Positions 37,001-49,200 of a stretch of 64,000 nt of DNA are shown here, piece after piece. Every line of letters starts with the position of its first letter. Within the stretch, counting starts at the first letter, position 1. The stretch covers positions 434,001-498,000 of the forward strand of contig SEMN01000017.1 of the NCBI GenBank assembly GCA_005408345.1. Direction: 5' to 3'. The notes under the pieces are model-generated. The model saw only the letters and a list, made by a program, of their open reading frames with translations, did no database searches and was not told where the DNA came from. A program made the translations under genes and the position numbers. Source of the DNA: Macquaria australasica. Lineage: Eukaryota; Chordata; Actinopteri; Centrarchiformes; Percichthyidae.

Positions 37001-40000
37001 TGTAAGAAAATGTCATACTGCTTCGACTGGTCACCAACAAAGCTAAAAGACTACTTTTTTTTTTACTTAAGTAGTCCGACCCACCTCCAGATCAGAACTC
37101 ACAAGTGAAGAATCATAGGATGTATCTGAGGAGCAGAAACTGTCCACTCTGCTCACTCGCACCGTACTGTTGAGAGGCCGGTCTTCCACCTCCTCCTTGG
37201 ACAATGTCACCTCCTTAAGGCATATCTGCAAAAACAACAAAAAAAAAGCCATACATATTTCACTGCAAGAATGACCACTGATTGAGGCGTAGAAAACATG
37301 CAGAGAAGATTTCATATCAAGAGTGCATTGCTGTTGTTCTGACAGATTCTTTGCTTACCTTTCTTGCAGGCTGAACACTGACATCCATGTAACGCCCCAT
37401 CTCAGTCATATTCTGGACATTGTTTGTCATTGAAGAAGAGGGTGAATCATATCGATGTTCAAACCAAGACATTATGGAAAATTATTAGCATTCATTTCAT
37501 TAAAATGACTCAAATCTGACAGATGAATGTCTGCATGCTGTCTTCTTTTTACTTTTTAAAACTTTTTTTACATTTAAACTGACACATGCAGATAAATGAA
37601 TGAGTGGCACGGTAAGTACAATTCCTATATTGTCAAAGTTAAATATAAAATAATTGGTTAGTTAGTACTTTATTTACTCAGGGAGTCTCAATGGGATCAA
37701 GATCTCTTAATTAACACTAAGAAATGCAACCAGCACCTTGTCCATGTAATAAGTAGCATAATATTCCTGTACGATTTTAGGAAAACAAATAGGATCTAAA
37801 ACACAAAGTATGAAATCTTACTTTTGTTTGTGCCGATGAATGAACTTGCCGTTTTCTCTGTGTCTTCATGACAACATCATCCTCAGCGGGGATGCGCGAA
37901 CCACCTAAAAGGCTCTCTGTGTCTGGAGAATAACTGGTAAGCTGCTGTCTGGTTCCTGTCTTGCACCAATGGATGACTAGAATCTGACGACGGGGGAGTA
38001 AAGGTCCACAGATCACACCTGGTTGAAAATCAGTACAATTCACATACATTCAAGCAATTGAAGACATAATTTAAATCCAATTGTTCTGTTTGTTATTTCC
38101 CAGAGATCAAACATTGTGGGCAGTACTGTGATGGCTTCTCTTGTATTCTGTATTGATGATATTTGGGTTTCTGTTTGTGGTGCCCTCTCTCTTTCTGTTC
38201 AGTCATGGTGTCTATCGCTGCTGCTGCTTCTACAAATCTAAAAACAAACTCCTGAGAATTTTTCTCAGCAAAAAGCTACCAGAGAGAGTTTAGATCATGG
38301 AGAGGCTTTCATAGGCTGAATCAATATTGTGTTATAAATGCTACCAGGGACCACCTTCAGTTCTGGGGCCGCTGCCCTGATTAAGAGTTTTTTTTTTTGT
38401 GTTAGGGAGTTGAAGCCCTGAGTCTGACAGAGTGAGTAAGGTGCGGTCACACTGCACTACATAAGGATACAAGAAGGTCCAGGATGACACAGCATATTGC
38501 TGACAGCAGCCACGGCATGACTCTTAAGAGAAACCCAAACTGAGTGTCGTAGAGGAGAATGGCAGCAGCGTAAAGGGCACCAGCCAGTGAGCACAGCAGT
38601 CCAGAGAACATGTAGGCCCGGGTCAACATGTGTCCTCTGTACTGAAGGGAAAAAGTAAATGTCATTCCCTTAAAAGTGATTTAACACTGCGAACAATTTT
38701 GCGAAAGCAATGAGAAGTGGCTCTGACACCAAGACACTCTTGTGTACTGTTTTGACACTTACTGCTCTGCTGAGTGCAGGGAACCTGGAGGTACAGGCGA
38801 TGACAAAGGACAGCAGGCCAAGTGTGTAACCCAGGATTTCACTGTTGTCCTGTTAGAAGAACAGATTTAAGTTGTTATAATGACAGATACAATATGAGCT
38901 AAGGACATGTAGTCTAAATTGAAGAACATGAAAATCCATCCACACGGCAGAAATTGAAGATGCCATGAAATATATAAACTGCTTTTAAAACTACAGAGAA
39001 CCACATAAGAAAAAAAACAAAAAGAAAGTTAATACACTGGCAGATTATTTCAGGACCACATATGAAATGTAAAGGACTACAACTAGCCACAGTAGTGGTG
39101 TGTGCTTACTTGGAGGGTGACGCGCAGCAGTCTCCTCCCGCTGAGAGGCCTGTCTGCTGGGCTGTGGGTGACCCTGGTCTTCAGAAAACCTCCTGCAACC
39201 ACCATCAGTACACACACTGCAAGCAGGTGCTGCCTCCTCCGCCCCCTCTTCATCCTCAGCCTTCTTTCTGCAGGAGAACACACACACACACACACACACA
39301 CAGATTTGCAGTTGGAAACAGTTGTAACACATCGCCTATTCATTTGTTTATCTGTAGAGCGTCTCTGATAAGTCTGCTTACTGTTTTGCTTAAAGGGTTT
39401 GGCCAGTTGGGTGCTGACACTAAAACACCTGTGCTACCTTTCTCCACTTTGTTTTAACATTGTACAGTTGTTAGCTTGTCTGAGAATGATAAGGCTTGTA
39501 TTATTGAGATATGGCATGTCTCTAAACTTACCTGCCTTTGAGTTCCAGTACAGGAGCACAGGGAAGCAGCAAGAAATAAAATGGACAGCATCCACAGCAG
39601 CAGCAAAAGCACCCATTAAAATCTACAGCGGAGAGAGCAGAAATAAGTTACTACTGCTTGTAAAAGATGACAAGTACCATTGTCACTCTGTTACCTGAAT
39701 ATGCAGCTGTCTGGACAGAATGGCTCCAACTGTGCTGCACATGTTACCGAGGAGGCTGTAGATGAATGTGATGGTTTGTCCCGGATTTTTACCCCGAAAT
39801 CTGCACCTCTGATACACGAGCCTTAAAACAGCAGTGAACTCGGGGTTTAATGCTCGAACCTTTTCATTAAATTACTGGAACAAATGCTGAATCCAAAACT
39901 ACTTACAGAAAGCACGAGAGCAGTAAAAGCAGCGCAGACAGAGAGCTGAGACCGATGGGGACGCAAAGTTTGTCCGCGTCATGGGAGAAACAGGTAGCGA

Positions 40001-40091
40001 CTGAATCCACGCAAAACTCAACCAGGCCGGAGAGAAAAGTGTAGGGTTTTTCTCTTTTCGGACCCTCCAGGCTTAATGTACGTCCATCCAT
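34041..40091 (-). CDS. tmem44: Transmembrane protein 44, complete
   Basis: This gene encodes a multi-pass membrane protein of poorly known function. Exons in transcript order: 39907-40091, 39695-39821, 39532-39622, 39110-39267, 38763-38849, 38471-38641, 37822-37983, 37359-37412, 37085-37225, 34041-34247. They keep frame and give 460 residues, close to the human length I recall (about 430-475 by isoform). About seven hydrophobic segments are visible: LSSLSALLLLLSCFLL in exon 1, then one or more each in exons 2 to 7, including YMFSGLLCSLAGALYAAAIL and VMPWLLSAICCVILDLL. The C-terminal tail is hydrophilic and ends SLVALN. Matches to human TMEM44 include RRLL...LLQ, NSEILGY, RYMDVSVQPARK against RYMELTIEP, and the SSDLEWD junction. 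I chose the start MDGRTL because upstream in-frame sequence makes an N-terminus longer than the human one. Synteny between atp13a3 and lsg1 agrees. Confidence 0.93.
34248..37084 (-). other. Last tmem44 intron, no recognisable element
   Basis: A 2.8-kb intron splits the final exon from the exon ending SSDLE. It carries an 18-bp perfect tandem duplication (34601-34618 and 34619-34636, unit ACTCATGTTGTGTGAGAT with one end mismatch). No mobile element or other exon was recognised. Confidence 0.55.
37984..38470 (-). other. tmem44: Probable U12-type (GT–AG) intron of tmem44
   Basis: The donor reads GTATCCTTA directly after CTTCTT, matching the minor-spliceosome 5' consensus RTATCCTTT at eight of nine positions and fitting the major GTRAGT consensus poorly. 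The acceptor is CGTCGTCAG, preceded by GACCTTTAC, a near match to the U12 branch consensus TTCCTTRAC about 15 bases upstream. Phase 0 splicing joins ILDLL to ILVIHW as in the family. Confidence 0.7.
39279..39302. repeat. (CA)n tract next to a tmem44 splice acceptor
   Basis: A pure CA run of about 24 bases. On the transcribed minus strand it is (TG)n followed by TTCTCCTGCAG, the acceptor of the exon at 39110-39267, so the repeat occupies the polypyrimidine and branch region. Confidence 0.92.
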
Positions 40092-40239
40092 ACTGACTGC
40101 AAATATGCTTACATTTCGTGAAACTACAAACAATGAGTCCATGCAGCACCTATGCAGCCATGCAGCCGACGTGCAAACTCGCGCGTCACACGCACAAAAG
40201 CAATGGCCTGCATATTTTAGGGAGGAGCTCACCTGTGAT

Positions 40240-41284
40240 ACACCTGAAATATTTCAGGTAAAGACAGTATATACTGTATGTTGTGGGAGATCAACTATAG
40301 AAGTCTCACTTTTGAAGTCTAATTTGAAACTAATGCATCTATTGTTACGAAGTTAAAACTAAGGTTCTGTTTTATCATCCAGTTGGAGATCAACCTGAGA
40401 CATTTGCAGCCAATGTTCAGGTTCACGGTTCCGCCCAACTGTGAGGAGCTGTATCCCATCTCAGGTACTGAATCCTTCCAAAGATGAGGCGTGGGTGAGA
40501 GACTCCTTGTTCCCAGGTTCTTAAAGGAGAGCTTGCAGTTTGTGGCTATACACCTTTGATGAGCCACTAGTCCAGTTAGTCCTGGGAGTGGACTCTATGG
40601 ACCTCCCCTCATTTATTGTGGCCTTTTAAATACTTAGCATTATTATTTGACCCTAGTTCTTTCTTTTGACATGAAGCTGTGATGTGAAGTGTCTTGGGAT
40701 ATATCAGAAGCCATCCTCCCCTTGGGGGCAGAGCTCTCTTTGTTGGCTTGAAAGCCTCTCAGCTGTGAGCACAGTGCACTCAAATTGTTTATATCTCTGA
40801 TAATAAATCAACACGGTCAACTTCAATCTTCTAGTCTGGGTGCTGAATTCCTCCTAAACAGAGTTTTCTAAACAAAAATCAACAAAAGGACAACATTCAG
40901 ATGTTTTAGGGCTGTGACACCTCTTATTTTCATCTAGGCGACATTTTCTGCACTTCTTCAGATTTCATGAGCTTCAGTGAATTTAGCTTAATTTACACTA
41001 TGGGTGACCGTTTTCACATTGCTGACATTTCATTAAGTGTCGATGAAATATTAATGTATGTTTTCATGCTCTTAAACTACAGCAAATAAAGCTTTTAAAG
41101 AAATAAACCCCTATATGAATGTATATGCCCTTATAAGATTAATAATTATTTGATGTGATTTGAATTTTCCAAACATTTGCAAATACACTTTTTTTTTTTC
41201 CATCTTTGCACTGTGTAGCATTGACCAATAATAACCTCATGGAAATGGAGTAAAGAAGTGACACACCAACATGAAAACATTACA
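40240..41284. other. Intergenic region between tmem44 start and lsg1 3' end
   Basis: This holds the tmem44 promoter side, with no TATA box seen. No gene or confidently named repeat was recognised. Near 40800 the sequence CTGATAATAAATCAACACGG, followed by TTCTAGTCTGGGTGCTGAATT, has the look of a retroelement end, but I cannot name it. Confidence 0.45.
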
Positions 41285-41290
41285 TTTATT
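41285..41290 (-). promoter_or_regulatory. Candidate lsg1 polyadenylation signal
   Basis: The minus strand reads AATAAA 471 bases beyond the lsg1 stop codon. No better candidate was noted between them, so 41.29-41.76 kb is taken as the 3' UTR. Confidence 0.5.
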
Positions 41291-41760
41291 TAATAATCCA
41301 GTTTAGGTACATTAATCAACTGTATATGGATAAAAGCAGTGTCCAACGTACAGTCATTTTTCTGGTTAATGAAGACTTTGTAATGTGTCTTTTGAAACGG
41401 CTTCAAAATACAAATTGAAAATGTCATTTTCAACGTCTTATAAAACTCACACCCTCTGGATGTTGAGTGTGTTTCCGAACGCTGCGGTGAGATCTGGAGT
41501 ACAAACCGGTGATCCAGTTGGTGGAATGCATTGCACCAATATGATCTTCTAACCAGAGCAGCACTTGACAGATTGTGCAACTCATTTGTTAATATCAAGA
41601 AAGCCTGACCTTTCACTTGCGGGATTAAGGGGGCCTGAATCTACATACAGATACTGCTCAGCATTAATTCCTTTGGAATCACATGTGAATTGTACTTGAG
41701 GGGTTTTCCATTCCTGCTGAAATGATCTGTAATTAAAAGTGCTTTGATTTCAGATCATCC

Positions 41761-44700
41761 TCAGGCATCCAGATGCTTGGTAAGACGGCGTACTTTCTCC
41801 TTCTTGTTCTTGTTGCTGTGTTTTTTCCAGGGTTTTCCCACCACCACCTCTGATCCAACTTTTGCTGGGCCAACAGGTCCGCTGCCCGGTTTGTAGCCCA
41901 TGACAGACTGGACCCCTTTGGAAAGCGCCCGCACATTCTCCTGAAGATAGAGATCCCATCAATAGTCATTTCATTTCATAATAAACAACCTCTCTCCTGC
42001 AGCCCGACAAGTAATCACTACCATTCAGGCATTTTTGTTACTAAATAAAAGAACAGTAGATGTATCGTACCTGATGGAAGAAGTTCTTGTCAACCACATT
42101 TTCAATTCTCTTGATTTTCTGTTGTTTGTTTGTTGTTGCGGAAAGGTCACAGCTGTCCGAGTCTCTATTCAGGAACTTGTTGTGCTGCGGCTGGAAGTCT
42201 TCTGCATTAATATGTGGAGGAGGATGGCAGTACAGCAGCTTGCCCTGCAAAGAGTCAACATTGTTCGGAAGAGTGTGTTAGGGAGAGGATGTTCTATTCA
42301 GGATGATGCACATATTTTAAGTTAAAAGTTATATGGATGGTATAGCAATAGTTAACCAAATAAAAAAAACATAGAACAACTACTACAATAGCCAAAGGTC
42401 CCCACTGTCCTTTTAAATACAAAGCAGGTATCGTAAGTATTGCTGCAGGTTAAAATAACTTATTTTGTTAATTTAATCAGAGAGAGGTGTTACATGTTGA
42501 CTTTAAAGAGATTTCTTTTGGTACTCGATAGATGGATCCTTTTGCCCTATTCAACGGGGTATTCAACCGTACCCTCATACTATACATAAGTAGTCAAAAC
42601 CAACAAGAAAATGTACTAGCAACTGTAATTTTTTTCAGTTCTGACTTGGGTCTGGCACTTACGCTGACATAATCCTTCAAGATGTACCGGGATGACCTGG
42701 ACTGATCAGGCTGGCCGTGTGACGTCATAAAGCCCCTCATGTCTGAAATAGAGGGAAACGCACAACAATAAACTTTATACAGCTCTTATGTAAAGGCAGA
42801 GTTTACACAATGCTTCAAAAACACAAAAATAGTTAAATGAGCAGATGAAAAGAACACATTCAAGAGAAACCAAGAGAAAACAACAACAACATGAAGTTCT
42901 GCAAATACTACAAAATAAAAATGCATTTTATTAACTGATATAAAAGATGAGGTTCACTCTCACAGCTCATCTCCATACAGAGTTGCATGCTGACAAGTGC
43001 ATTTTTTTTGGCCTGTTGTTAATTTATTCTCTATAAAAAATTAAAAAACAACACTATAAATGTCCAGTATTCTCACATCCATAAGCCATCAGCAGCTCCT
43101 CATAGGTGGGGTGTCTGTCAGGGTCTTCATCTTCTCGTGGTCGGATGATGTTGATGCCGTAGGTGCCTTCCAACACATGCCGAGGGATCGTCTGACATAT
43201 GTGACAAATCTGTTAAGGACTTAACTACGATCAGCATCTGAGACATTCTTAAAGTTAGAGTTGCTGTGAGCATCATCGTGTACAAATTCACGATTCTAGG
43301 TATAACATTTTAAACATCAACATATTGTAAAAGAAAACAAATTAGACCAATGTCAATACAACTGTGGGGATTCAGTCACACCGCCATGATTGGATGGTTA
43401 AGTTAAAGGATGGGTTTGGTGAGATTACAGTTAGCGTAAGGTGATCACTGTCCAGATATCTACTATGAACACACCCGTACTCCAGACAACAACCTATATC
43501 TTGAATCTTTAAGCATTAGGACCACATTTCCCACAACCCCCCTTGGTTCCTGCTACAGAAGATTTCTACCTCTCCAGCTCCTGCTAAAGAAGATACTGCT
43601 AAGGATTTTTTCCACAGGCCTTTAACTCAATTCCCTATGTCCCATTGTGAGAAATTCTACTCTCTCAAAATGCATGTTGTAATATCACAACTCTACACAT
43701 AGCACCTTTAATGGCCATCAACACTTCTTTCCTTAAAAACAAAAAAGAAAGCTACTGCTGGAAAAAGCATAGAAAGGATATAAGGGAGACTGCAGGAACG
43801 TGATCTCTCATCTGGTCAATGGGCAGGATCCCAGAGCAGATCATCTCAGCTTTGGTAGAAACGAAAGAGGGCATGACCAGACCTGGGCAGTCACAGAGGC
43901 ACAGGCCCGGCTCCACATACAAAGTCTGTAATACATGTCAAGAAACACCTTAGGCTTTCTGTTGACGGAACAAATTACTTGAATTCACACTGAGAGGTTT
44001 AAAGAGTCCTGTTCTGTACCTGAAAGTGCTTAGTGTGTCCGGGAGTGGCTGAAACAGACACCTTCTTGTTCCTCAGGATAGTGTTGATGGTGGAACTCTT
44101 TCCCACATTAGGATACCCAACCTGTTGAAATTCATACGCGATAAAAATTGGAATTGCTTTACAATCGTTTAGAACAGTTGATAGTGCTTGTGGAAAGTGT
44201 TATGTGAAATTTTCCCTGTCAAAACGTGAAAATAGCAGCCAGGGTCAATTTTCAAGTAAGACACTCAGTACCTTTAGTAAGAACAAATGAAAAACACATT
44301 CCCGGGGAAGCATGCAATGGATTACAATGTTCTTACTCTACACAGAAAACTCTCTTTTGCTGTAGACTGTTAATTTTTTACCCACCAGTCCCACTGTCAG
44401 TTGTCCATCTTTGCACCTGGGCCCGTTGTGAACAGCCTTAAACATCTCCAGCAGCTCATCCTTATGCAGCAGGCGGCTGGAGTTGTGGAATGGGGATTTA
44501 CTGGATGAACCAGCACCACCTTCCTCTTCATCACCCTCATCTTCTGAGCAGGTGTGCCAGTCCTCCTCTTCTACCATTATCTTTTCCTGCTGCTCTTCCT
44601 CTATACCACTCTCTTCTCCCTCTTCATCCTCCCCCTTTTGGGTCAAGTCTTTATTGTCTGGCTGTCCTTCCTCTTCTGGGTCACTCTCTCCACACTCTTG

Positions 44701-47515
44701 ATCCTCCACTTCCATGCCCTGTGAGAAGAGACATTTTGCACTTTGATACTGGGTTTAAAGGCAGCAGCAAGTCTAAAGATGCTGAACAGCAAGAATATTC
44801 ACAAGCATTTCTCTAACCTGAAATTAAAAACTGATAACATCCACCTCCCCATGATGAGGAAATGTGAATTTACACAGATATCTTCTCCCAAGAAATACAT
44901 GTATTAACACATACATGATAATTCACGCACTCACCTTCTCCTCTGCTTCAAGTCTGTCGCTCTCAGCCAGGGCAGACCAGAAAACTGCCCTCAGCCCCTC
45001 TTTCTGGAAGTGTCTGGCCCAGGTTCGCCTCTGCTCCCTGGTCAGCAGGTCTGCCTTATTCACCAACAGCATGTTCACCTTATGCTCTGACACTTCCTTT
45101 ACGTACAACTCCTGGCAGCACACAACAGAAAAATTATGCAGAATACAATGGAAGTGAAATGTTCAGTTCACCTGTATACAATATTTCTGCTGGTTATAGG
45201 CAGTTTAATACTTTTTGTTTAATTAAATAATTGTACTTCATCAAAATTAACCACAGTACAGGACAAATCTTTGAGGAAAAAACTCAAGATGAAAAATAAC
45301 AGCGCAAAAGAAATCAAAACTCTACAAAAGAACAAACAACGTAAAGGTGACAAAAAACATTTAGAATATGTGCCCTAAAGCAGGGATAACTGTCACTGAA
45401 AAACATTGGAGGGCGTAGTCACGGTTTAGTTACAACCCCCGTCAGTGCCAGACCTTCCCTTTCCCCCCAAAGCAACTCTGCTTAATGTACTTACCAGGTC
45501 AGGACATCTGAACAGCAAAGGATTTCTGGCATCAACAATTTGAATGACGACGTCACTACAGGAAAAGACAGAAAACAGTTTTGCCTTAAGTATTACATGA
45601 GGAGAACACATTTCTCATTAAAGACAGGTATGAGCTGACAGTTGTATACAGCTTTGGCTTTTACCTCCTCTCGATCACTCTCCACAGTTGTCTCCAGAAC
45701 TCCAGGTTCCTCTCAAATGGGGTGAGAAATAACTTCTGCTCCTCCTCGAGCCTTTAGAGGAAACACTTGCAGTTAGATTGCTGACACTCATAATCCTACA
45801 ACGCATCATATTACAAATGCTTGTCTTTCATTTTGTACACAACATTTAAGACAATAAACATGCAACAATGACACTACTGCTTATAAGAACACACTCTTTT
45901 TGAGAGCAAAGGTGACTGATTTTACAGAATATTACACACTGTGCAAGCTCTCGTCTCCACTCTAAGAAGCTGTCTTTCTCTGCTTGCTGAAGCGCATCTG
46001 GACTGGTGCTGTCATCCCAGTGGGGGCTTAAAAGTGGGAGAGAGATATCGCAAAAATTTAAAATGCAAAACATACAGTACAGTAATTTCATAAAATTTAC
46101 TTCATCTGTTCTACTTACCGTCGAGGAATTCTGAGGAAATGCTTGTTGTCTTCATGCAGCTTCGCCAGCCTGGTTCTCTCCTCAGCTGTTAGTAAGCCTG
46201 CTCTAGCTTCCGCTGGCACAAACCTGATGTTGAGCTTCTCTAAGAAAACAAAACAAGAAACAGTCAGAGACAGCAGTGGAATCAAAGGACAGAGGTGCAG
46301 TGGATAGCACAGTAACACAAAAACACAGCGAAGATGCTGCCCAAATTCAAACTTCCTCCAGAACACAGGAAAAATGTATCTATGATCCTCTAAGCAGTGA
46401 GGGTGAAGCACACTGTGACCCTATACCTAGGAAACAGAGTGAATGGACACAGTGCAGCTGCATACAATACAGAATCAACAGGTACAACCTAAAATTTGCT
46501 GTGCAGCAACCAGTGTGAATTTGATTTGAAAGCCAACAGTTACCTACTACATGTGCATTCAGTCTGATACGATGTTTACACACAACAACTGTGTCAGAGA
46601 ATGGCATGTATTGGGGCTATGAGAACACCTTGCCATGCTTGGTAAGTAAAAATTATTGATGATCTTCGACCACAACATACATGTACAACATACAACGCAA
46701 GAACTACACATGAGTTAATTAATTACCTGCAACAAATTCTGTTCCTGCCAATTCAGCAGTGGCCAGAAAGTCATCCATGGAACTCTGTTCTGTCACTGAC
46801 TGCAGGTTCAGCCGTCCCCAGTCATAGCCATCATTCAGCTCACTGGTGTGGATCTGCAAATGTGAAACCAGGGTCAAATAAAACCTACATTAATGTTTTT
46901 AAGTGAGTACTTTAAAACAAGCATCTACAATACCTACTGACTGTCACATTCTTTTACTCTGTTGTGCTGTGCCAAAATAGCTCTCATGGTAGTTTATTTT
47001 CCCATAACTGTCTTACATGAAAACATACCGTGGGTAATGGTAGCAGAACCAGCTCTGATAATCTTGGGATTGTGCGGCAAAAATAATGCCAATGTTTAAT
47101 TTATATCAATGACGAATTTACCACAGGAACCTATTTATTACGAACAGGTATTAATTCCTGTACTTCACGCTCACAATTTGCAAAGCAGCGATAAAATGAC
47201 ATTTCCTTAAAGGAGTCTGGCGTAAGCAACAAACCATTCTTTTCAGAACTACCGACAGCTCTGCCGAATCCTACGTGTAGTGCAGGAGTTGAGTGACAAT
47301 TCAAACAAGACCAACACTGACCTTTACCTTGATACTATATTATGAACAGCGAGACAACCATGCTCTATGATTTGTTTAAACATGTTTACTATAAGCTACT
47401 TGTTGCCATGTCATACCCATGAGTCGCCCCTCTTGTTTCCTCGGCCTGCCTGGAGTCTCTCCTTTATCAGAGCTCTGCCCAGTCCGCTTCCTCCGCCCGC
47501 CTTCTTCTTACCCAT
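41761..47515 (-). CDS. lsg1: Large-subunit GTPase 1 (LSG1), complete
   Basis: This is a circularly permuted GTPase of the YlqF/YawG class. In the family it acts in the cytoplasm to release the export adaptor NMD3 from pre-60S ribosomes. Exons in transcript order: 47417-47515, 46727-46853, 46119-46239, 45940-46026, 45665-45751, 45495-45555, 44935-45111, 44386-44718, 44020-44121, 43782-43925, 43077-43200, 42663-42742, 42071-42244, 41761-41940. They keep frame and give 631 residues (human about 658). The permuted motif order is visible: G4 NKAD (212-215) and WSALA come before G1 GYPNVGKS (366-373), the TPGHTKHFQ region and G3 DCPG (410-413). A long acidic insert (exon 44386-44718) separates G4 from G1. 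The N-terminus MGKKKAGGG and the C-terminus KPWKKHSNKNKKEK are basic. The junction between 43782 and 43200 requires an AT–AC intron. Confidence 0.96.
43201..43781 (-). other. lsg1: U12-type AT–AC intron of lsg1
   Basis: The intron opens with ATATCCTTT (43781-43773), a perfect match to the U12 AT–AC donor consensus. It closes with TTTGTCAC, using AC as acceptor. The branch-like TCCTTAAC lies at 43219-43212, putting the branch A about 12 bases from the splice site. Splicing here gives VSL joined to ICQTIPRHVLE, matching human VSLVCQNIPRHVLE as I recall it. No GT donor in the vicinity gives a conserved protein. Confidence 0.9.
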
Positions 47516-48935
47516 ACTAACTTCTGATGTTGTCACTTCACACAAAACACTGTCTTTTAATGTATCAAAACGGTGCAAAAACGGTGTCTGCCACTAGCTA
47601 CTGTACCCCATGTGCATCGCGTTGTTGTCGTAAGAACCGGGAGCGGGACAAACCAATCGAATCTCATTTCCGGAAGAATCGACCTCAACTACTTTGAGAT
47701 ATTTATTAATATATTCCATTTAAGCTGTTAGGAATTTACATATCATATATGAATAATTCATCCCTAAACATATCGAGATAATACCTGCTATATTGTAAGC
47801 ATCCGTAGTGATGTAGCTATGGTACAGTCCACTCGTCTGTCCAGCTACAAAAGGTGCCCTGAAGAAAATGGGACATTAGCAATATTTGTTCCTTATGCCT
47901 ACCCGCAGTCAGTCTTACAATCAAACATATAGCTATAACTACAGTTCTCATAAATATAGTACTAATGTAGATTAAAACTCACAAATTAAAAGTTAGTATT
48001 GGGACAAGTAAATCCTCTTCCATCATCAGACAAACACAACAAACGCAATTCTGATGTGAACCAAAAGATGGCAGCATAAAACAGCAGCATCAGACTGACT
48101 CTGCTACCTTACTTCCACATTTACCAACATGATGAACTCACTGACATAGTCACTATTTGGCTACTTTATATTACATTTCTATATTTCTCAGTTTTCCTGT
48201 AACATCAATGCGTTTCATTCTCGCCACTATGTCTGTTTTTATTGTTAAAATTGCGTTTAAATGTGATTCATTCATTCATTCTGTTGTTTTCATCTCAGAA
48301 GGAGAGATCACATCTCAGATTCCAAGTTGCATTTTTAGTAAGTATATCAAAGGAGAAATAACTTATCTTAAAACTAGCTTGAAAAAATCTGAGAGACATT
48401 GTCAACACATTTACAAACAAACCTTGGTTTTGGTGGGCCTGATTATGCTTAAAAATTACAGTAATTGTTCTACAATATATGAGGACTTTGCACTCAGTGG
48501 AGATTGTATTAGGCTATATTTCTTATGTTTTCATCTCTTGTAATATCACTATCACAGTCCTATAGAAATTTAAAGGGGTTTTGGTATAGTAATATACTTT
48601 TTAATTGTTTTTTCTTCACATTTTCTGGATAGTAATAGCTTATAGAAATTTAATGACATTCCCAGTCACCTCCAGTAACAAGGAATGTTAATAAGGTTAC
48701 GCAAATGTCGTTGACTAATAGTTGCATTCAACAAATTACTCAATGTTTGTGCCTGTAATCGTTTTTATTTTTAAATCATAAATATTAACTGTAAACACAA
48801 TTATGCTGCAGCCATTTGGGAACAGCAGGCACACGTGCGTTTTCTATCGAGGAACAAAGTCAACACAAATCAATACAGGTCCTTTCTCATTTGGTTCAGT
48901 CCCCCCTACAGTCACGTTAAAATGGTTTCTCCCGC
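47516..48935. other. Head-to-head intergenic region lsg1 / fam43a
   Basis: This holds the lsg1 promoter next to 47515 and the upstream region of fam43a. On the lsg1 side there is an ETS-type CCGGAAG (47670-47676) and a CCAAT box (47653-47657), both common in housekeeping promoters. No coding was recognised; the frame at 48157-48543 matches nothing known to me. Confidence 0.5.
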
Positions 48936-48943
48936 TATATAAG
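48936..48943 (+). promoter_or_regulatory. TATA box of fam43a
   Basis: TATATAAG within GCTATATAAGCC, placed about 265 bases before the fam43a start codon and about 77 bases before an upstream ATG. This predicts transcription starting near 48966 and gives fam43a a focused promoter, unlike the CpG-type promoter of atp13a3. Confidence 0.7.
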
Positions 48944-49012
48944 CCGTGAAGCTCGTCTCTCCACAGAAGATTGTAGTCTGCCCTACGTTGAGAAAGGACG
49001 GCGGACACCACA

Positions 49013-49093
49013 ATGGACAAGAGCACTTTAGAGGATGAACAGATGAAGTACGGTGTCTTTGCATTCAGTTCTCATAGAGTAGCTCATAAATGA
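49013..49093 (+). promoter_or_regulatory. Upstream ORF in the fam43a leader
   Basis: An ATG in strong context (ACCACAATGG) starts a reading frame MDKSTLEDEQMKYG that stops near 49093 if the leader is unspliced. A good acceptor (TTTTTTCCTCTCTCAG, ending 49164) suggests a leader intron. Donor choice then decides the outcome: with the GT at 49053 the uORF stops just before the fam43a ATG; with the GT at 49048 it overlaps the fam43a start out of frame. Confidence 0.5.
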
Positions 49094-49200
49094 CCTGACC
49101 GGGCAATAAACACTTATAGGATTTAGTACTAGTCTAATACAAAGTTTATTTTTTCCTCTCTCAGTAGACTTTGTTGCCGTTTACTGGAAACAGCAATAAA

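Noticed and set aside
40092..40232. In-frame extension of TMEM44 upstream of MDGRTL
   Set aside because: It would make the N-terminus longer than in the family, and the added residues show no similarity to it.
49171..49200. N-terminal extension of FAM43A (LPFTGNSNK)
   Set aside because: It would start at a TTG codon. The ATG at 49201 begins MLPWKK, which matches the family N-terminus.
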